From Pseudomonas atagonensis (lineage in GTDB: Bacteria > Pseudomonadota > Gammaproteobacteria > Pseudomonadales > Pseudomonadaceae), in the NCBI RefSeq assembly GCF_011369485.1, contig NZ_VXCA01000044.1:1-64000 (forward strand): a stretch of 64,000 nucleotides of DNA, read 5' to 3'. Of this stretch, positions 1 to 8,310 are shown one piece after another; within the stretch, counting starts at the first letter, position 1, and the number at the start of each line of letters is the position of its first letter. The position numbers were made by a program, and so were the translations under genes. Below the pieces are notes generated by a model that was given only the letters and a program-made list of their open reading frames with translations, was not told the origin of the DNA and searched no databases.

Positions 1-20
1 TGGTGGTGGTGGTGGTGGTG
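1..20. repeat. TGG trinucleotide run
   Basis: The window opens inside an uninterrupted TGG triplet run of about 20 bases. Its true length and any gene that it belongs to lie off the left edge. No coding region can be supported between it and the first gene. Confidence 0.7.
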
Positions 21-105
21 CGAGGAGGGAGCCAATTAGGGCTTTAGAACTTGAGTGCGACTCGGTATCTCACGTCGGCGTACCTCTCCCAAACAACGCG
101 GTCAG

Positions 106-140
106 TCCCCTCTCCCTCCGGGAGAGGGCTAGGGTGAGGG
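106..140. repeat. Short GA-rich intergenic palindrome
   Basis: The stem CCCTCTCCC / GGGAGAGGG has a three-base loop and is followed by a GGGTGAGGG tail. From memory, this GAGAGGGCTAGGGTGAGGG type of element is a widely dispersed intergenic repeat in proteobacteria, including pseudomonads. It sits 56 bases beyond the stop of the DUF6124 gene and could act as its transcription end, but there is no T-run in that direction. Confidence 0.5.
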
Positions 141-195
141 CAGCGTCCTGATTGACCCACCACAAGCCTGACTCCCGCAGAGACCTCATCCGAAT

Positions 196-564
196 TTACG
201 CCGGATATCGACTGACCTCGACATTATCCAGCACCCGATTCACCGCCAGTTCCGCCAGCATGATCACCTGCTGAATCCCCAGGATCCGATGCCGCTGCGG
301 CGTATCGACAAAAGCCGCTACATCACTGGCCATGACACTGGCGGTGGCCAAAGACTCACAGGCATGGGCCAACAGAGTTTCATCGTCCATGTCCGGGGAG
401 ATCTGAAACATCTGGCTCGGTCGGCGGCCAGGGCATTTTTTTGGAATGGGATTGAAATGGTGGTCGAGGGCGCGCTCGGCGGTGTCGTGGAGCTTCTTTG
501 AATCGGCGGATTCGTAGGACGAGGTGTCGTCTGTTTCTGGCGGGTTTGGTGTTGGCTTTTTCAT
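196..564 (-). CDS. DUF6124 family protein
   Basis: This small soluble protein of 122 residues has no signal peptide or membrane segment. It matches the Pseudomonas DUF6124 family as I know it: a polar, proline- and serine-rich N-terminus (MKKPTPNPPETDD), then a helical region containing DETLLAHACESLATASVMASD and a C-terminal helix (IQQVIMLAELAVNRVLD). The longer frame opens at 609, but the ATG at 564 starts at the family's usual MKKPTPNPP and is preferred. The function is unknown in the family. It stands alone, followed by a GA-rich palindrome. Confidence 0.75.
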   Translation of the reverse strand: MKKPTPNPPETDDTSSYESADSKKLHDTAERALDHHFNPIPKKCPGRRPSQMFQISPDMDDETLLAHACESLATASVMASDVAAFVDTPQRHRILGIQQVIMLAELAVNRVLDNVEVSRYPA

Positions 565-991
565 GGTGTAAACATCACCGCGACGCGATAACGGGTGGTA
601 GCTGCACACAGGTTCGCGTACTTAGCCATTCGCCAGTATCGGCATGCCCGAAGGCATTCTCCGCACAACCATCTTCAAACCAAACGAATAGAGCCAGAGC
701 GCTCCAGTTTGGGTCAGCGATTATGCATCAAATCGAATGGGCTACACGGGCCGAGATGCCCGGTCGCCGAATTTGAAGCGACTTCGAGAGCTTATCCACC
801 CGAATTCCGAGGCACGACCAACCCACCCCGTTGGAAAAAACGTCAAAAATGCCTTCGTCTGCAATGCACGATCTACAGTGAGGGCCAGCTCGCTTTCGAT
901 CGGGCACTTTCATTTAAGAGAATTTTGAATATTGGAGCGTTATCCTTCGCAAAAATATCTAGTTAAACGCCAGATTTAACTTGGCTCAGAA
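565..991. other. Gene-free stretch, AT-rich on the right
   Basis: There are several short overlapping frames on both strands, but none has a credible start, a ribosome site or a recognisable protein. The last 150 bases become clearly AT-rich, merging with the AT-rich gene that ends at 992. No terminator hairpin with a T-run was seen. It probably holds the promoter of the DUF6124 gene and the 3' end of the membrane protein gene. Confidence 0.5.
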
Positions 992-1876
992 CTAGGGGGC
1001 TACTACGCTGTTATCGGTTTCGGAGTGCATCTGATCCACATTGTCCAAGGACTTATTAAGCTCCTCAAGAATTGATTTGGATTCGTCGACCATATGTTGG
1101 CTTACTGATGGGTCTGCTCCATGGATTATAGCGTTTCTCAAGGTGATCAAGTTTTTTAGGCGAGAAAATAATTCATTATTGATTTTTTCCCTGCGTAACA
1201 GGATCTCAGCAAGCCGGGTATTTGAAGTGTGTTTGTTGTATTTTTTGTTAGAAAAGTCAGTCGTAAGAACGGGGATGTTGGTTTTTGTGTTTAAAATAGA
1301 TTCTATGTTGTTATAAGATTTGAGAAACTCTGACAAGTCTCCTTGCATTGTTTTTACGTTGTGTTCGGGATCGATTTTGTCTTGAAGGGCTTGGCTCGCA
1401 GCTTGGATATTGCCGGGTCCGACAATATCTACAACAAAGAAAGCAATGGCTACAAAAGAAATAGCAAAGAAAGACTGGCTGAAATTCATAAGGTACGTGA
1501 GGGGTTCGGTGTTTTTTGAGTTTTCCTGTGCAATAACTAGATTTGTTAGAAGGATCGTAAACATCACGAGAGCGGTAATCACTGCCAGTTGCCAGAAGTA
1601 TCTACCCTCTAGTTTCTCAATGGATTTGGCTCGAGTTTCGTCGCTTCGTGCTTCGCGGTTCAAGTCACCACGCAAAAAGATATACCCCGTGAGGGTTAAA
1701 CCGTAGACAGCCGCTAGTACCTGAGCAGATGTAGAGTATAGGTACATGATTTGATTCTCGGTGAGCTCAAATAATGCATGATTCAGGCCGAAATAGGTCG
1801 AAGCACAACAAGAAATAAACAATAAGAGAATTATTGTAAGTAGCACGACTGTGTTAGGGATTGAGTGCAAGCGCAT
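992..1876 (-). CDS. Unrecognised four-helix membrane protein with helical cytosolic tail
   Basis: I do not recognise this 294-residue protein. Four hydrophobic segments are visible at about residues 8-30, 43-68, 92-116 and 128-152 (the last containing FFAISFVAIAFFVVDIVG). A hydrophilic, mostly helical tail of about 140 residues follows, rich in Lys, Glu, Asn and Leu. The start at 1876 has AAGGACG seven bases upstream. Base use is plainly more AT-rich than all neighbours, which suggests recent acquisition. It is a single gene with no partner. A role in phage defence or stress sensing is possible but is not shown by any motif. Confidence 0.7.
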   Translation of the reverse strand: MRLHSIPNTVVLLTIILLLFISCCASTYFGLNHALFELTENQIMYLYSTSAQVLAAVYGLTLTGYIFLRGDLNREARSDETRAKSIEKLEGRYFWQLAVITALVMFTILLTNLVIAQENSKNTEPLTYLMNFSQSFFAISFVAIAFFVVDIVGPGNIQAASQALQDKIDPEHNVKTMQGDLSEFLKSYNNIESILNTKTNIPVLTTDFSNKKYNKHTSNTRLAEILLRREKINNELFSRLKNLITLRNAIIHGADPSVSQHMVDESKSILEELNKSLDNVDQMHSETDNSVVAP

Positions 1877-2143
1877 GTGACGTCCTTGATTGGGGTATAT
1901 CCGTAGTTAGGGAGAGATGAAAAAATACGAAAATTTAAAGGTTCTGATGCGCTATTCCTTGGAACTATGCGGGGCATTATGCCATTACTCGTGAGCCTAG
2001 GCGACTTGCCATTAGACGTGAGTATGGGCACGGATTACGGTCCCAAGCGACACACCATCAGCATGGTTGTATCAAGCGAAAATGAGCGAAAGATTTTGTC
2101 GCTCGTTCCCACAGATTTTTAGTGTTGTCATAGACCCGGACGC
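1877..2143. other. Intergenic region with a direct repeat upstream of the membrane protein gene
   Basis: Nothing coding is supported here. Two 15-base direct repeats, GCCATTACTCGTGAG at 1981-1995 and GCCATTAGACGTGAG at 2008-2022, match at 13 of 15 positions. They are spaced 27 bases apart, about 105-145 bases upstream of the AT-rich membrane protein gene. The spacing of roughly 2.5 helical turns would suit a regulator binding site, but no known regulator is recognised. Confidence 0.35.
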
Positions 2144-2179
2144 AAAAAAAGGCGACACCCCTCACAGGGCATCGCCTTT
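2144..2179 (-). terminator. Rho-independent terminator of gcd
   Basis: Read on the minus strand, AAAGGCGA pairs with TCGCCTTT around a GC-containing loop and is followed by a run of T (TTTTTTTG). It begins 21 bases after the gcd stop codon, so it is a classic intrinsic terminator for that gene. Confidence 0.85.
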
Positions 2180-2199
2180 CTCTTTACCGCCGCTAAAAC

Positions 2200-4611
2200 T
2201 TATTCCGGCAGTTTGTACGCAATCACGTAGTCACCCATTTTGGTGCCCAGCGAACCGTGGCCGCCGACAACCAGCAGGACGTATTGCTTGCCGTCCTTGC
2301 CGGTGTAAGTCATCGGCGTCGCTTGGCCACCTGCTGGCAGACGCGATTTCCACAGCTCTTTACCGGAGTTGACGTCGTACGCGCGCAGGTACTGGTCGAG
2401 GGTGCCGCTGAGGAAGCCGACGCCGCCAGCGGTCACCATCGAGCCGCCCATGCTTGGGACGCCCAGGGTGAAGCCGATCGGGATGGGCGAGCTGTCGCGG
2501 CTGGTGCCGTTTTTGTGTTTCCACACGACTTTGCCGGTGGTCAGGTCGATACCGGCGACGTAGCCCCAGGCCGGGGCCTGGCACGGTACGCCGAATGGCG
2601 ACATGAACGGGTGCATGATCACCGCGTAAGGCGCGCCGGTGTTCGGTTGCACGCCAGCGGTTTCGCTCTCGCGTTTGCTGCCGGCCGCGACTTTCTCGCG
2701 TGGCACCATTTTCGAGACGAAGGCCATGTAGTTCGGGCTGGTGAACAGCATCTGGCGAACCGGATCGACCGACACGCCGCCCCAGTTGAACACGCCGACG
2801 TTACCCGGGTAGATCAGGCTGCCCTGTTCCGACGGAGGCGTGTATTGGCCTTCGTAACGCAGTTCCTTGAACTGGATGCGGCACAGCATCTGGTCGAACG
2901 GGCTCGCGCCCCACATGGCTTTTTCGGTCAGTTCCGGGGCCAGCAGGTTGAGGTCCGAACGGGCCTGGGTCGGTGCGGTGTGGTCGCCTTTCACGGCGCC
3001 TTGCGGTACCGGGATTTCGCGGATCGGGATGATCGGCGTGCCGTCACGACGGTCGAGGACGTACAGGCTGCCCTGTTTGGTCGGGGCGATCAGCGCAGGT
3101 TTCACGCCGTCGGCGGTTTTCATGTCGAGCAGGGTTGGCTGGCTGCCAACGTCCATGTCCCACAGGTCGTGGTGGGTGAACTGGTAGTTCCAGCGCACTT
3201 TACCGGTGGCCAGATCCAGAGCAACGACACCGGCGCTGAATTTCTCGGCGCCCGGGGTGCGGTCAGCGCCCCACTGGTCTGGAGTCTGGTTGCCCAGTGG
3301 CAGGTAAACCATGCCGAGTTTTTCGTCGACGCTGGCCAGCGACCACATGTTGGCCGAGTTGCGGCTGTAGGTTTCGCCCGGTGCCAGAGGCTCGGTGGCG
3401 TCTGGCTTGTCGCTGTCCCAGTTCCACACGAGGTGGCCGTCGCGCACGTCGAAGGCGCGGATCACGCCCGATGGCTCGTTGGTCGACTCGTTGTCGGTAA
3501 CGTGACCGCCCATGATCACCAGATCACGGGTAATCGCCGCTGGCGAGGTGGAGTAGTAACCACCGGCGGTGAACGGGCCGATGCCTTGGGTCAGGTCAAC
3601 CACACCGTTTTTGCCGAAGCCTTCGCAGATCTTGCCGGTGTCGGCGTTCAGGGCGATCAGGCGCGCATCAGCGGTTGGCAGGTACAGGCGACGCGGGCAA
3701 GCCTGAGCAACGGCTTTACCGGCTTCGGAAATCACTGCGGAAGCAGCGTTTTCAGTTTTGGCATACGCAGCTTCGTCGTAGTACGACACGCCACGGCAGG
3801 TCATGTGCGCGAAGCCTTTGAAGCCGACCGGGCTCTTGATCTGCGGGTCGAAGCGCCACAGTTCCTTGCCAGTGTCCGGATCCAGCGCGAGCACTTTGCT
3901 GTGCGCGGTGCAGGCGTAGATCATGCCGTTGGCTTTGAGCGGGGTGTTTTCGTTGGTCAGCTCGACCGGATCATCCGCCGTTGGCAGGTCGCCGGTCTGG
4001 ATGCGCCAGGCTTCTTGCAGCTTGCCGACGTTGGCCGGGGTGATCTGCTTCAGCGGCGAGTAACGGTCACCGAACTCGCTGCGGCCGTAGGCCTGCCAGT
4101 CGCCATCGGGCATGGCTGGCGCAGTGCTGGTCATGTCCGCGGTGTCGCGGCCCAGTTCGCCGAAGGTTTCGCCCGGGTGGGTGAACAGGCTGGCCAGGGC
4201 AGTGACGCCGGCCAGAACCACAGCCACGGTCAAGCCGCCAGTGCCCATCGGCGCAGGGCCATTGAGCAGCAGTGGACGACGGAACCACGGCAGCAGCATC
4301 ACGAAGCCGAGGACAAACCACAGAGCCAGACGCGGCACCAGTTGCCACCAGTCCAGACCGACTTCCCACAGCGCCCAGACGGTGCTGGCGAACAGTACGA
4401 TGGCGTACAGGCCCAGCGCCGCGCGACGGCGCATCAGCATCAGAATGCCGGTCAGCGTGATGCCGATACCGGCCAGCAGGTAGTACAGCGAGCCGCCGAG
4501 CATGCTCAGCTTGACCCCTCCGGCCAGCATGGCCAGGCCCATCAGTAGAAGCAGAATGCCGAGCAGGCTCGGTAGCAGACGGCCCCGACTCGAAGCACTT
4601 TCGGTGCTCAT
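2200..4611 (-). CDS. gcd: Membrane-bound PQQ-dependent glucose dehydrogenase
   Basis: The 803-residue quinoprotein oxidises glucose to gluconolactone on the periplasmic face and passes electrons to ubiquinone. Five hydrophobic helices occupy roughly residues 8-150. The PQQ beta-propeller follows, starting at about 165 (DWQAYGRSEFGDRYSPL), with repeated tryptophan-docking elements (GKELWRFDP, GKVRWNYQF, GKVVWKHKN, GKELWKSRL). The length matches the Gcd family (about 800). The frame opens at 4656, but the ATG at 4611 has GGAG at a proper distance and gives the family N-terminus. It lies downstream of and co-directional with the OprB porin gene, the usual Pseudomonas pairing for direct glucose oxidation. 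A terminator follows. Confidence 0.95.
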   Translation of the reverse strand: MSTESASSRGRLLPSLLGILLLLMGLAMLAGGVKLSMLGGSLYYLLAGIGITLTGILMLMRRRAALGLYAIVLFASTVWALWEVGLDWWQLVPRLALWFVLGFVMLLPWFRRPLLLNGPAPMGTGGLTVAVVLAGVTALASLFTHPGETFGELGRDTADMTSTAPAMPDGDWQAYGRSEFGDRYSPLKQITPANVGKLQEAWRIQTGDLPTADDPVELTNENTPLKANGMIYACTAHSKVLALDPDTGKELWRFDPQIKSPVGFKGFAHMTCRGVSYYDEAAYAKTENAASAVISEAGKAVAQACPRRLYLPTADARLIALNADTGKICEGFGKNGVVDLTQGIGPFTAGGYYSTSPAAITRDLVIMGGHVTDNESTNEPSGVIRAFDVRDGHLVWNWDSDKPDATEPLAPGETYSRNSANMWSLASVDEKLGMVYLPLGNQTPDQWGADRTPGAEKFSAGVVALDLATGKVRWNYQFTHHDLWDMDVGSQPTLLDMKTADGVKPALIAPTKQGSLYVLDRRDGTPIIPIREIPVPQGAVKGDHTAPTQARSDLNLLAPELTEKAMWGASPFDQMLCRIQFKELRYEGQYTPPSEQGSLIYPGNVGVFNWGGVSVDPVRQMLFTSPNYMAFVSKMVPREKVAAGSKRESETAGVQPNTGAPYAVIMHPFMSPFGVPCQAPAWGYVAGIDLTTGKVVWKHKNGTSRDSSPIPIGFTLGVPSMGGSMVTAGGVGFLSGTLDQYLRAYDVNSGKELWKSRLPAGGQATPMTYTGKDGKQYVLLVVGGHGSLGTKMGDYVIAYKLPE

Positions 4612-4720
4612 AGTGTGATTCTCCGTGACGTTTATGTAGTCCCGCGCTGTAGTCACTGTAGATGACGATTTGGCACGGGCATGGTTCAGATAAAAACTTG
4701 TCTAGCTAACGAATTTCATT

Positions 4721-4810
4721 TGTGGGAGGGGGCTTGCTCCCGAAAGCGCTGTGTCAGATAGCTGGTGTGTTGGCTGACACGACGCATTCGGGAGCAAGCC
4801 CCCTCCCACA
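4721..4810. repeat. REP palindrome pair (GTGGGAG class)
   Basis: Two inverted copies of a REP unit (left arm TGTGGGAGGGGGCTTGCTCC, right arm GGAGCAAGCCCCCTCCCACA) flank a 50-base spacer, forming a BIME-like element. It lies between oprB and gcd and could fold in the intergenic mRNA. The same class recurs at 57848-57937 and, as a single hairpin, at 63366-63393. Confidence 0.85.
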
Positions 4811-4828
4811 GGAGAGCAGCGGTGTTGT

Positions 4829-6190
4829 TTAGAACGAGGACTGGATCTTGATCCCCGCGATCAGCGCGTCGTCGACCTTGTCCACGCCGCCCGGGTGGCG
4901 GATGTATTGCAGGTTCGGGCGCACGGTCAGCCAGTTCGTCACGTGCACGCCGTAATACAGTTCGGCGCTGTATTCGGTGTCTTGTGGCGGCAGAAACGAT
5001 GGATCGTCGTAGTCGTAAACAGCGTGGGTCTGATTGGTCGCTTCGGCGTTTTTGCGGTAGGCCGGGTTGACGTGCACGCGGGCCAGGGCAAAACCGATGT
5101 CGTCTTTGGCGCGGGCGTCGAACGGGCCTTTGTAGGTCACGCCGGCCTGCACGTAGTTGTCGATGGCGTTGGTTTTCTTGTCGTGCATCGTGCCGTTGGC
5201 GAATACGCTCAGACCACGCGAGTTGTCGCTGGCGACGCTGGTGATTTGCTGCTGAATACCCAGCCACACGCCGTGTTTGCTGGAGGCGCTGCGATAGGCT
5301 TCACCGCTCAACGCTGCCGGTTGGCCGTTCTGATCTTTATAAGCATCGGTGGCCTTGGCGTTGCTGTAGTAGTAACCGGCGCGGTATTCGCCTGGCAGGC
5401 CGTTGAGTTTCGGCGTCCACACCAGTTCGATCGGCAGGATCGCGCCCTGGGTGCCGCTGCCGCTGAGTTTGAAGCCGTTGCCGCGATCGAGGTTCGACGG
5501 GTTCTGCTCATAGGCGCCGACCTGTGCGTACAGCTCTGGGGTCAGGTGATATTTGACACGCAGCGCCCATTGGCTGACCGGCCAGTTGTACCAGATGCCG
5601 CCGACCCAGTTGCCGACCTGCGAGCCGCAGAAGGCCAGGTTCTGGAAGTCGCACGGGAAGCTGTTGAAGTCTTCGCCTTCGCCGAAGCGGCCGACCTTGA
5701 TATCAAGTTTCTGATCGAAGAATTTCTGCTGGTACCACATCTGTGTCAGGCGCGTGGTCTGGCCACGGCCCCAGACTTCCTGGGCCGAGGTGAAACCACC
5801 GACGCGCGGATCGTTGATGCGATCGTTGCTGATGTTGTTGCCGCTGCGCTTGGTGATGGTCAGTTGAAACTCGGCGTCGTCCCAACCGAGGATCTTTTGC
5901 AGATCCAGGTGCGTGCCGAGGCCGAACTGATCGCTGTAGCGTGCAGTGCGGTCGTGGTCATAGCCACCGTGCAGGTTGCTGCCCATTTCCCCGGTGTAAT
6001 CGAGTTTGAAGTCGTAGCCTTTTTCCGAGAGTTCGGTGCGTGTGCCGTTCCAGTCACCGAGCATGTACGGTGATTCGCTGTCGAACGCGGGTGCGGCTTG
6101 AGCGCTGGTGGCGAGGCTGAGGGCGGTGCAGCCGCCAATCAGGCGCAGGGCTGAGATAGCGCTGTCTCGGGAGAAGGAAAAATCGGGCAT
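4829..6190 (-). CDS. oprB: Carbohydrate-selective porin OprB
   Basis: The 453-residue outer-membrane porin takes up glucose and related sugars. A signal peptide (residues 1 to about 34, ending SLATSAQA|APAF) precedes the OprB barrel, which opens with YMLGDWNGTRTEL and contains the family phrase LAFCGSQVGNWVGGIWYNWPVSQWA. It ends with the C-terminal strand signature ...IAGIKIQSSF, with the terminal Phe typical of outer-membrane beta-barrels. The frame is open to 6364, but only the ATG at 6190 puts the signal peptide at the N-terminus. Next to gcd, it supplies glucose to the periplasmic oxidation route. Confidence 0.93.
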   Translation of the reverse strand: MPDFSFSRDSAISALRLIGGCTALSLATSAQAAPAFDSESPYMLGDWNGTRTELSEKGYDFKLDYTGEMGSNLHGGYDHDRTARYSDQFGLGTHLDLQKILGWDDAEFQLTITKRSGNNISNDRINDPRVGGFTSAQEVWGRGQTTRLTQMWYQQKFFDQKLDIKVGRFGEGEDFNSFPCDFQNLAFCGSQVGNWVGGIWYNWPVSQWALRVKYHLTPELYAQVGAYEQNPSNLDRGNGFKLSGSGTQGAILPIELVWTPKLNGLPGEYRAGYYYSNAKATDAYKDQNGQPAALSGEAYRSASSKHGVWLGIQQQITSVASDNSRGLSVFANGTMHDKKTNAIDNYVQAGVTYKGPFDARAKDDIGFALARVHVNPAYRKNAEATNQTHAVYDYDDPSFLPPQDTEYSAELYYGVHVTNWLTVRPNLQYIRHPGGVDKVDDALIAGIKIQSSF

Positions 6191-6490
6191 GGATAAGTCT
6201 TTTTTGGGTGTTTTTCGGGAGCGCGCTGAGTGCTTCAATAAGTCGCAGGCAGTGAAGCGATTCAGCAGAAGGGCGGCAGGATAATGATCTGTTACAAAAA
6301 GACAAAGGCCTTTTGTGAACATGCAGCGTTTCGTATTCGGTAACAGTGCGGCAAACGGGCGCATTGTGAGGCGTGTCGCCGGCTGCGATCTTTGCAGGTT
6401 GACCTACATTTGAAGGAAGCCCTTCCACCGGCTCACCCCCTCGGCTAAGGTGCGCGGCTTCTGCATTTTCACTTCGCCCAAGGGCCTGGC
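6191..6490. other. Divergent promoter region, oprB / VF530 gene
   Basis: This 300-base divergent spacer must carry promoters for oprB (left) and the VF530-family gene (right). An imperfect palindrome, ACAAAGGCCTTTTGT near 6302-6316, could be an operator for a sugar-responsive regulator, but no specific match is claimed. The first hundred bases next to oprB contain T-rich tracts. Confidence 0.4.
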
Positions 6491-6721
6491 ATGAACGAAC
6501 AATCCCCCGATCCACTGCACGGCGTCACCCTCGAACAGATTCTCAACGCACTGGTGACCCACTACGAATGGTCGGGGCTGGCCGAGCGCATCGACATTCG
6601 CTGCTTCAAGAGCGATCCGAGCATCAAGTCGAGCCTGACGTTTTTGCGCAAAACCCCGTGGGCGCGGGAGAAGGTCGAACGGCTGTACGTGAAGCTGATG
6701 CGCACCAAGCGACCGCTCTGA
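6491..6721 (+). CDS. VF530 family DNA-binding protein
   Basis: The 76-residue protein matches the VF530/DUF2132 family, small proteins with a helical fold annotated as DNA-binding. The core phrases are DPLHGVTLEQILNALVTHYEW, LAERIDIRCFKSDPSIKSSL and FLRKTPWAREKVERLYV, covering nearly its whole length, which is the family's usual size. It is followed after one base by the next gene, so the two are probably co-transcribed. The physiological role is not established. Confidence 0.85.
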   Translation: MNEQSPDPLHGVTLEQILNALVTHYEWSGLAERIDIRCFKSDPSIKSSLTFLRKTPWAREKVERLYVKLMRTKRPL

Positions 6722-6722
6722 A

Positions 6723-7370
6723 ATGGACGCCGTCCTGCGGCGACGCCTGATCACCTGTGCAGCCGTGCTCGGCTGGGCCGGGCTGGGTATCCAGCTTTAC
6801 CTGATTTTCTTCGCGCGCCTGAGTGTCGGCGCCAGTCTGCTGGGCGGGCTGGTGAGTTTCTTCAGTTACTTCACGGTGCTGACCAACACGCTGGTGGCAA
6901 CGGTGCTGACGTGCGCGGTCACGCGACGTGAGTCCGCTGCACGAGGCTGGTTTCTGCAACCGTGGGTGAGCAGCGGGGTGGCGGTGAGCATCGCCGTGGT
7001 CGGCCTCGCCTACAGCATTTTGCTGCGGCATTTGTGGCACCCCGAAGGCTGGCAGTTTCTCGCCGATGAACTGCTGCACGACGTGATGCCGCTGCTGTTT
7101 CTCGGCTATTGGTGGTTGTGCGTACCCAAGGGAACCCTGCGTCTCTGGCACCTGCCGCTGTGGCTGATTTATCCGCTGGTGTATTTCATCTACGCCTTGC
7201 TGCGCGGGCATTTGCTGGGCGCGTATGCGTATCCGTTCATTGATGTGGCGATGCTGGGTTATCCACAGGTGTTCATCAATGCCGGGGGGATATTGGTGGG
7301 GGTTGTGGTGATTGGGTTGGCGGTGATTGGCCTGGACCGTTGGCGCGCAACCCGATCTGCAGATCAGTGA
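6723..7370 (+). CDS. Pr6Pr family membrane protein
   Basis: The 215-residue integral membrane protein has about six hydrophobic segments. Its sequence features fit the Pr6Pr (FAR-17a/AIG1-like) family: FFSYFTVLTNTLVATVL near residues 48-64, LLHDVMPLLFLGYW near 118-131, and IYPLVYFIYALLRG followed by YPFIDVAMLGYPQVFINAGG. The ATG overlaps the end of the VF530 gene region with a one-base gap, which implies translational coupling. The substrate or function is unknown. The gene ends just before a 130-bp palindromic repeat. Confidence 0.82.
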   Translation: MDAVLRRRLITCAAVLGWAGLGIQLYLIFFARLSVGASLLGGLVSFFSYFTVLTNTLVATVLTCAVTRRESAARGWFLQPWVSSGVAVSIAVVGLAYSILLRHLWHPEGWQFLADELLHDVMPLLFLGYWWLCVPKGTLRLWHLPLWLIYPLVYFIYALLRGHLLGAYAYPFIDVAMLGYPQVFINAGGILVGVVVIGLAVIGLDRWRATRSADQ

Positions 7371-7377
7371 GAAACTT

Positions 7378-7507
7378 GTGGCGAGGGGATTTATCCCCGC
7401 TGGGCTGCGAAGCAGCCCTGAAATCTGCAACTGCGGTTTACCTGATACAACTCATTGAATGTTTTGGGGCCGCTTCGCAGCCCAACGGGGATAAATCCCC
7501 TCGCCAC
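7378..7507. repeat. 131-bp palindromic repeat family, copy 1
   Basis: The ends GTGGCGAGGGGATTTATCCC and its reverse complement bracket inner arms (GGGCTGCGAAGCAGCCC and GGGGCCGCTTCGCAGCCC) and a variable centre. It lies eight bases after the Pr6Pr gene and 29 bases before the stop of the siderophore-reductase gene, between convergent genes. Other copies lie at 24948, 25650, 47184 and 52688. Confidence 0.9.
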
Positions 7508-7536
7508 AGGTAATCATCGACAACAGGGGGGCTGTG

Positions 7537-8310
7537 TCAAACCTCTTCAGCGCGCCAGTAGCCGACCGCTTTGATCAGTTGCTCATCCAGCCCGTGCTCA
7601 TCGATCAGCACCCGGCGAATCTGCCGTGAAACCTTGGTCTCCGTCGCCACCCACGCATACAGATTGCCTTTAGGCACCTGCAGCTGTTTCACCGTGGTCA
7701 GCAGATTGTCCTTGCCGCCCTCGCGCAGCACCCAGATCACATTGACCTGTGCCGCGCTCTCGAGCATTTGCTGTTCCTTGCCGTTCTCAACTTCGATCAC
7801 CACCAATGCCTTGCGATTGGCTGCCAGGCCTTCGAGGCGTCGAGCGATGGCGGGAAGGGCGGTTTCGTCGCCGATCAGCAGATAGCTGTCGAAGATGTCC
7901 GGCACGATCATCGAACCGCGCGGGCCGCCGATGTGCAGGAATTGTCCGGGCTTGGCCTGCTCCGCCCAGGTCGAAGCAGGGCCATCGCCGTGCAGCACGA
8001 AGTCGATGTCCAGCTCAAGTTTGTCGAGGTCATAGCGGCGCGGGGTGTAGTCGCGCATCTCGGGCGTCGGGCCGTCGTTCTTGCCGCCGAGCACCATGGT
8101 CTCCAGCGCGGCGGTTTGCTCGGCGTTTTGCGGAAACAGCAGCTTCACGTGATCGTCCGTGCCCAGGCTGATGAACCCGGCCAGTTCCGGCCCGCCGAGG
8201 GTGATGCGGCGCATGCGTGGGGTCAGGTCGACCACGCGCAGCACTTCGAGTTTGCGGCGTTTGATTTCGTGCATCACGCGGTGAATGGTTTGGCTATCGA
8301 CTGCAGTCAT
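7537..8310 (-). CDS. Siderophore-interacting protein (ferric-siderophore reductase, YqjH/ViuB-like)
   Basis: The 257-residue cytosolic NAD(P)H:flavin-dependent reductase probably releases iron from ferric siderophores. An FAD-binding domain opens with RRITLGGPELAGF and carries the flavin motif MRDYTPRRYD near residue 83, followed by GPASTWAEQAKPGQFLHIGGPRGS. A C-terminal SIP domain holds LLIGDETALPAIARRLE and AVGYWRAEE, the family's closing motif. The start overlaps the stop of the upstream PadR gene by four bases (ATGA), so the pair is translationally coupled. The E. coli counterpart YqjH is controlled by the PadR-type YqjI, which supports the pairing. Confidence 0.9.
   Translation of the reverse strand: MTAVDSQTIHRVMHEIKRRKLEVLRVVDLTPRMRRITLGGPELAGFISLGTDDHVKLLFPQNAEQTAALETMVLGGKNDGPTPEMRDYTPRRYDLDKLELDIDFVLHGDGPASTWAEQAKPGQFLHIGGPRGSMIVPDIFDSYLLIGDETALPAIARRLEGLAANRKALVVIEVENGKEQQMLESAAQVNVIWVLREGGKDNLLTTVKQLQVPKGNLYAWVATETKVSRQIRRVLIDEHGLDEQLIKAVGYWRAEEV

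Noticed and set aside
595..966. A 123-residue plus-strand frame in the gap after the DUF6124 gene
   Set aside because: It has no ribosome site, an odd composition and a run into the AT-rich zone. It is unlike any known protein.
2257..4548. A 763-residue open frame on the plus strand opposite gcd
   Set aside because: It is an antisense frame kept open by high third-position GC, with Arg/His/Gln/Ala-rich composition and no domain. The minus-strand gcd is unambiguous.
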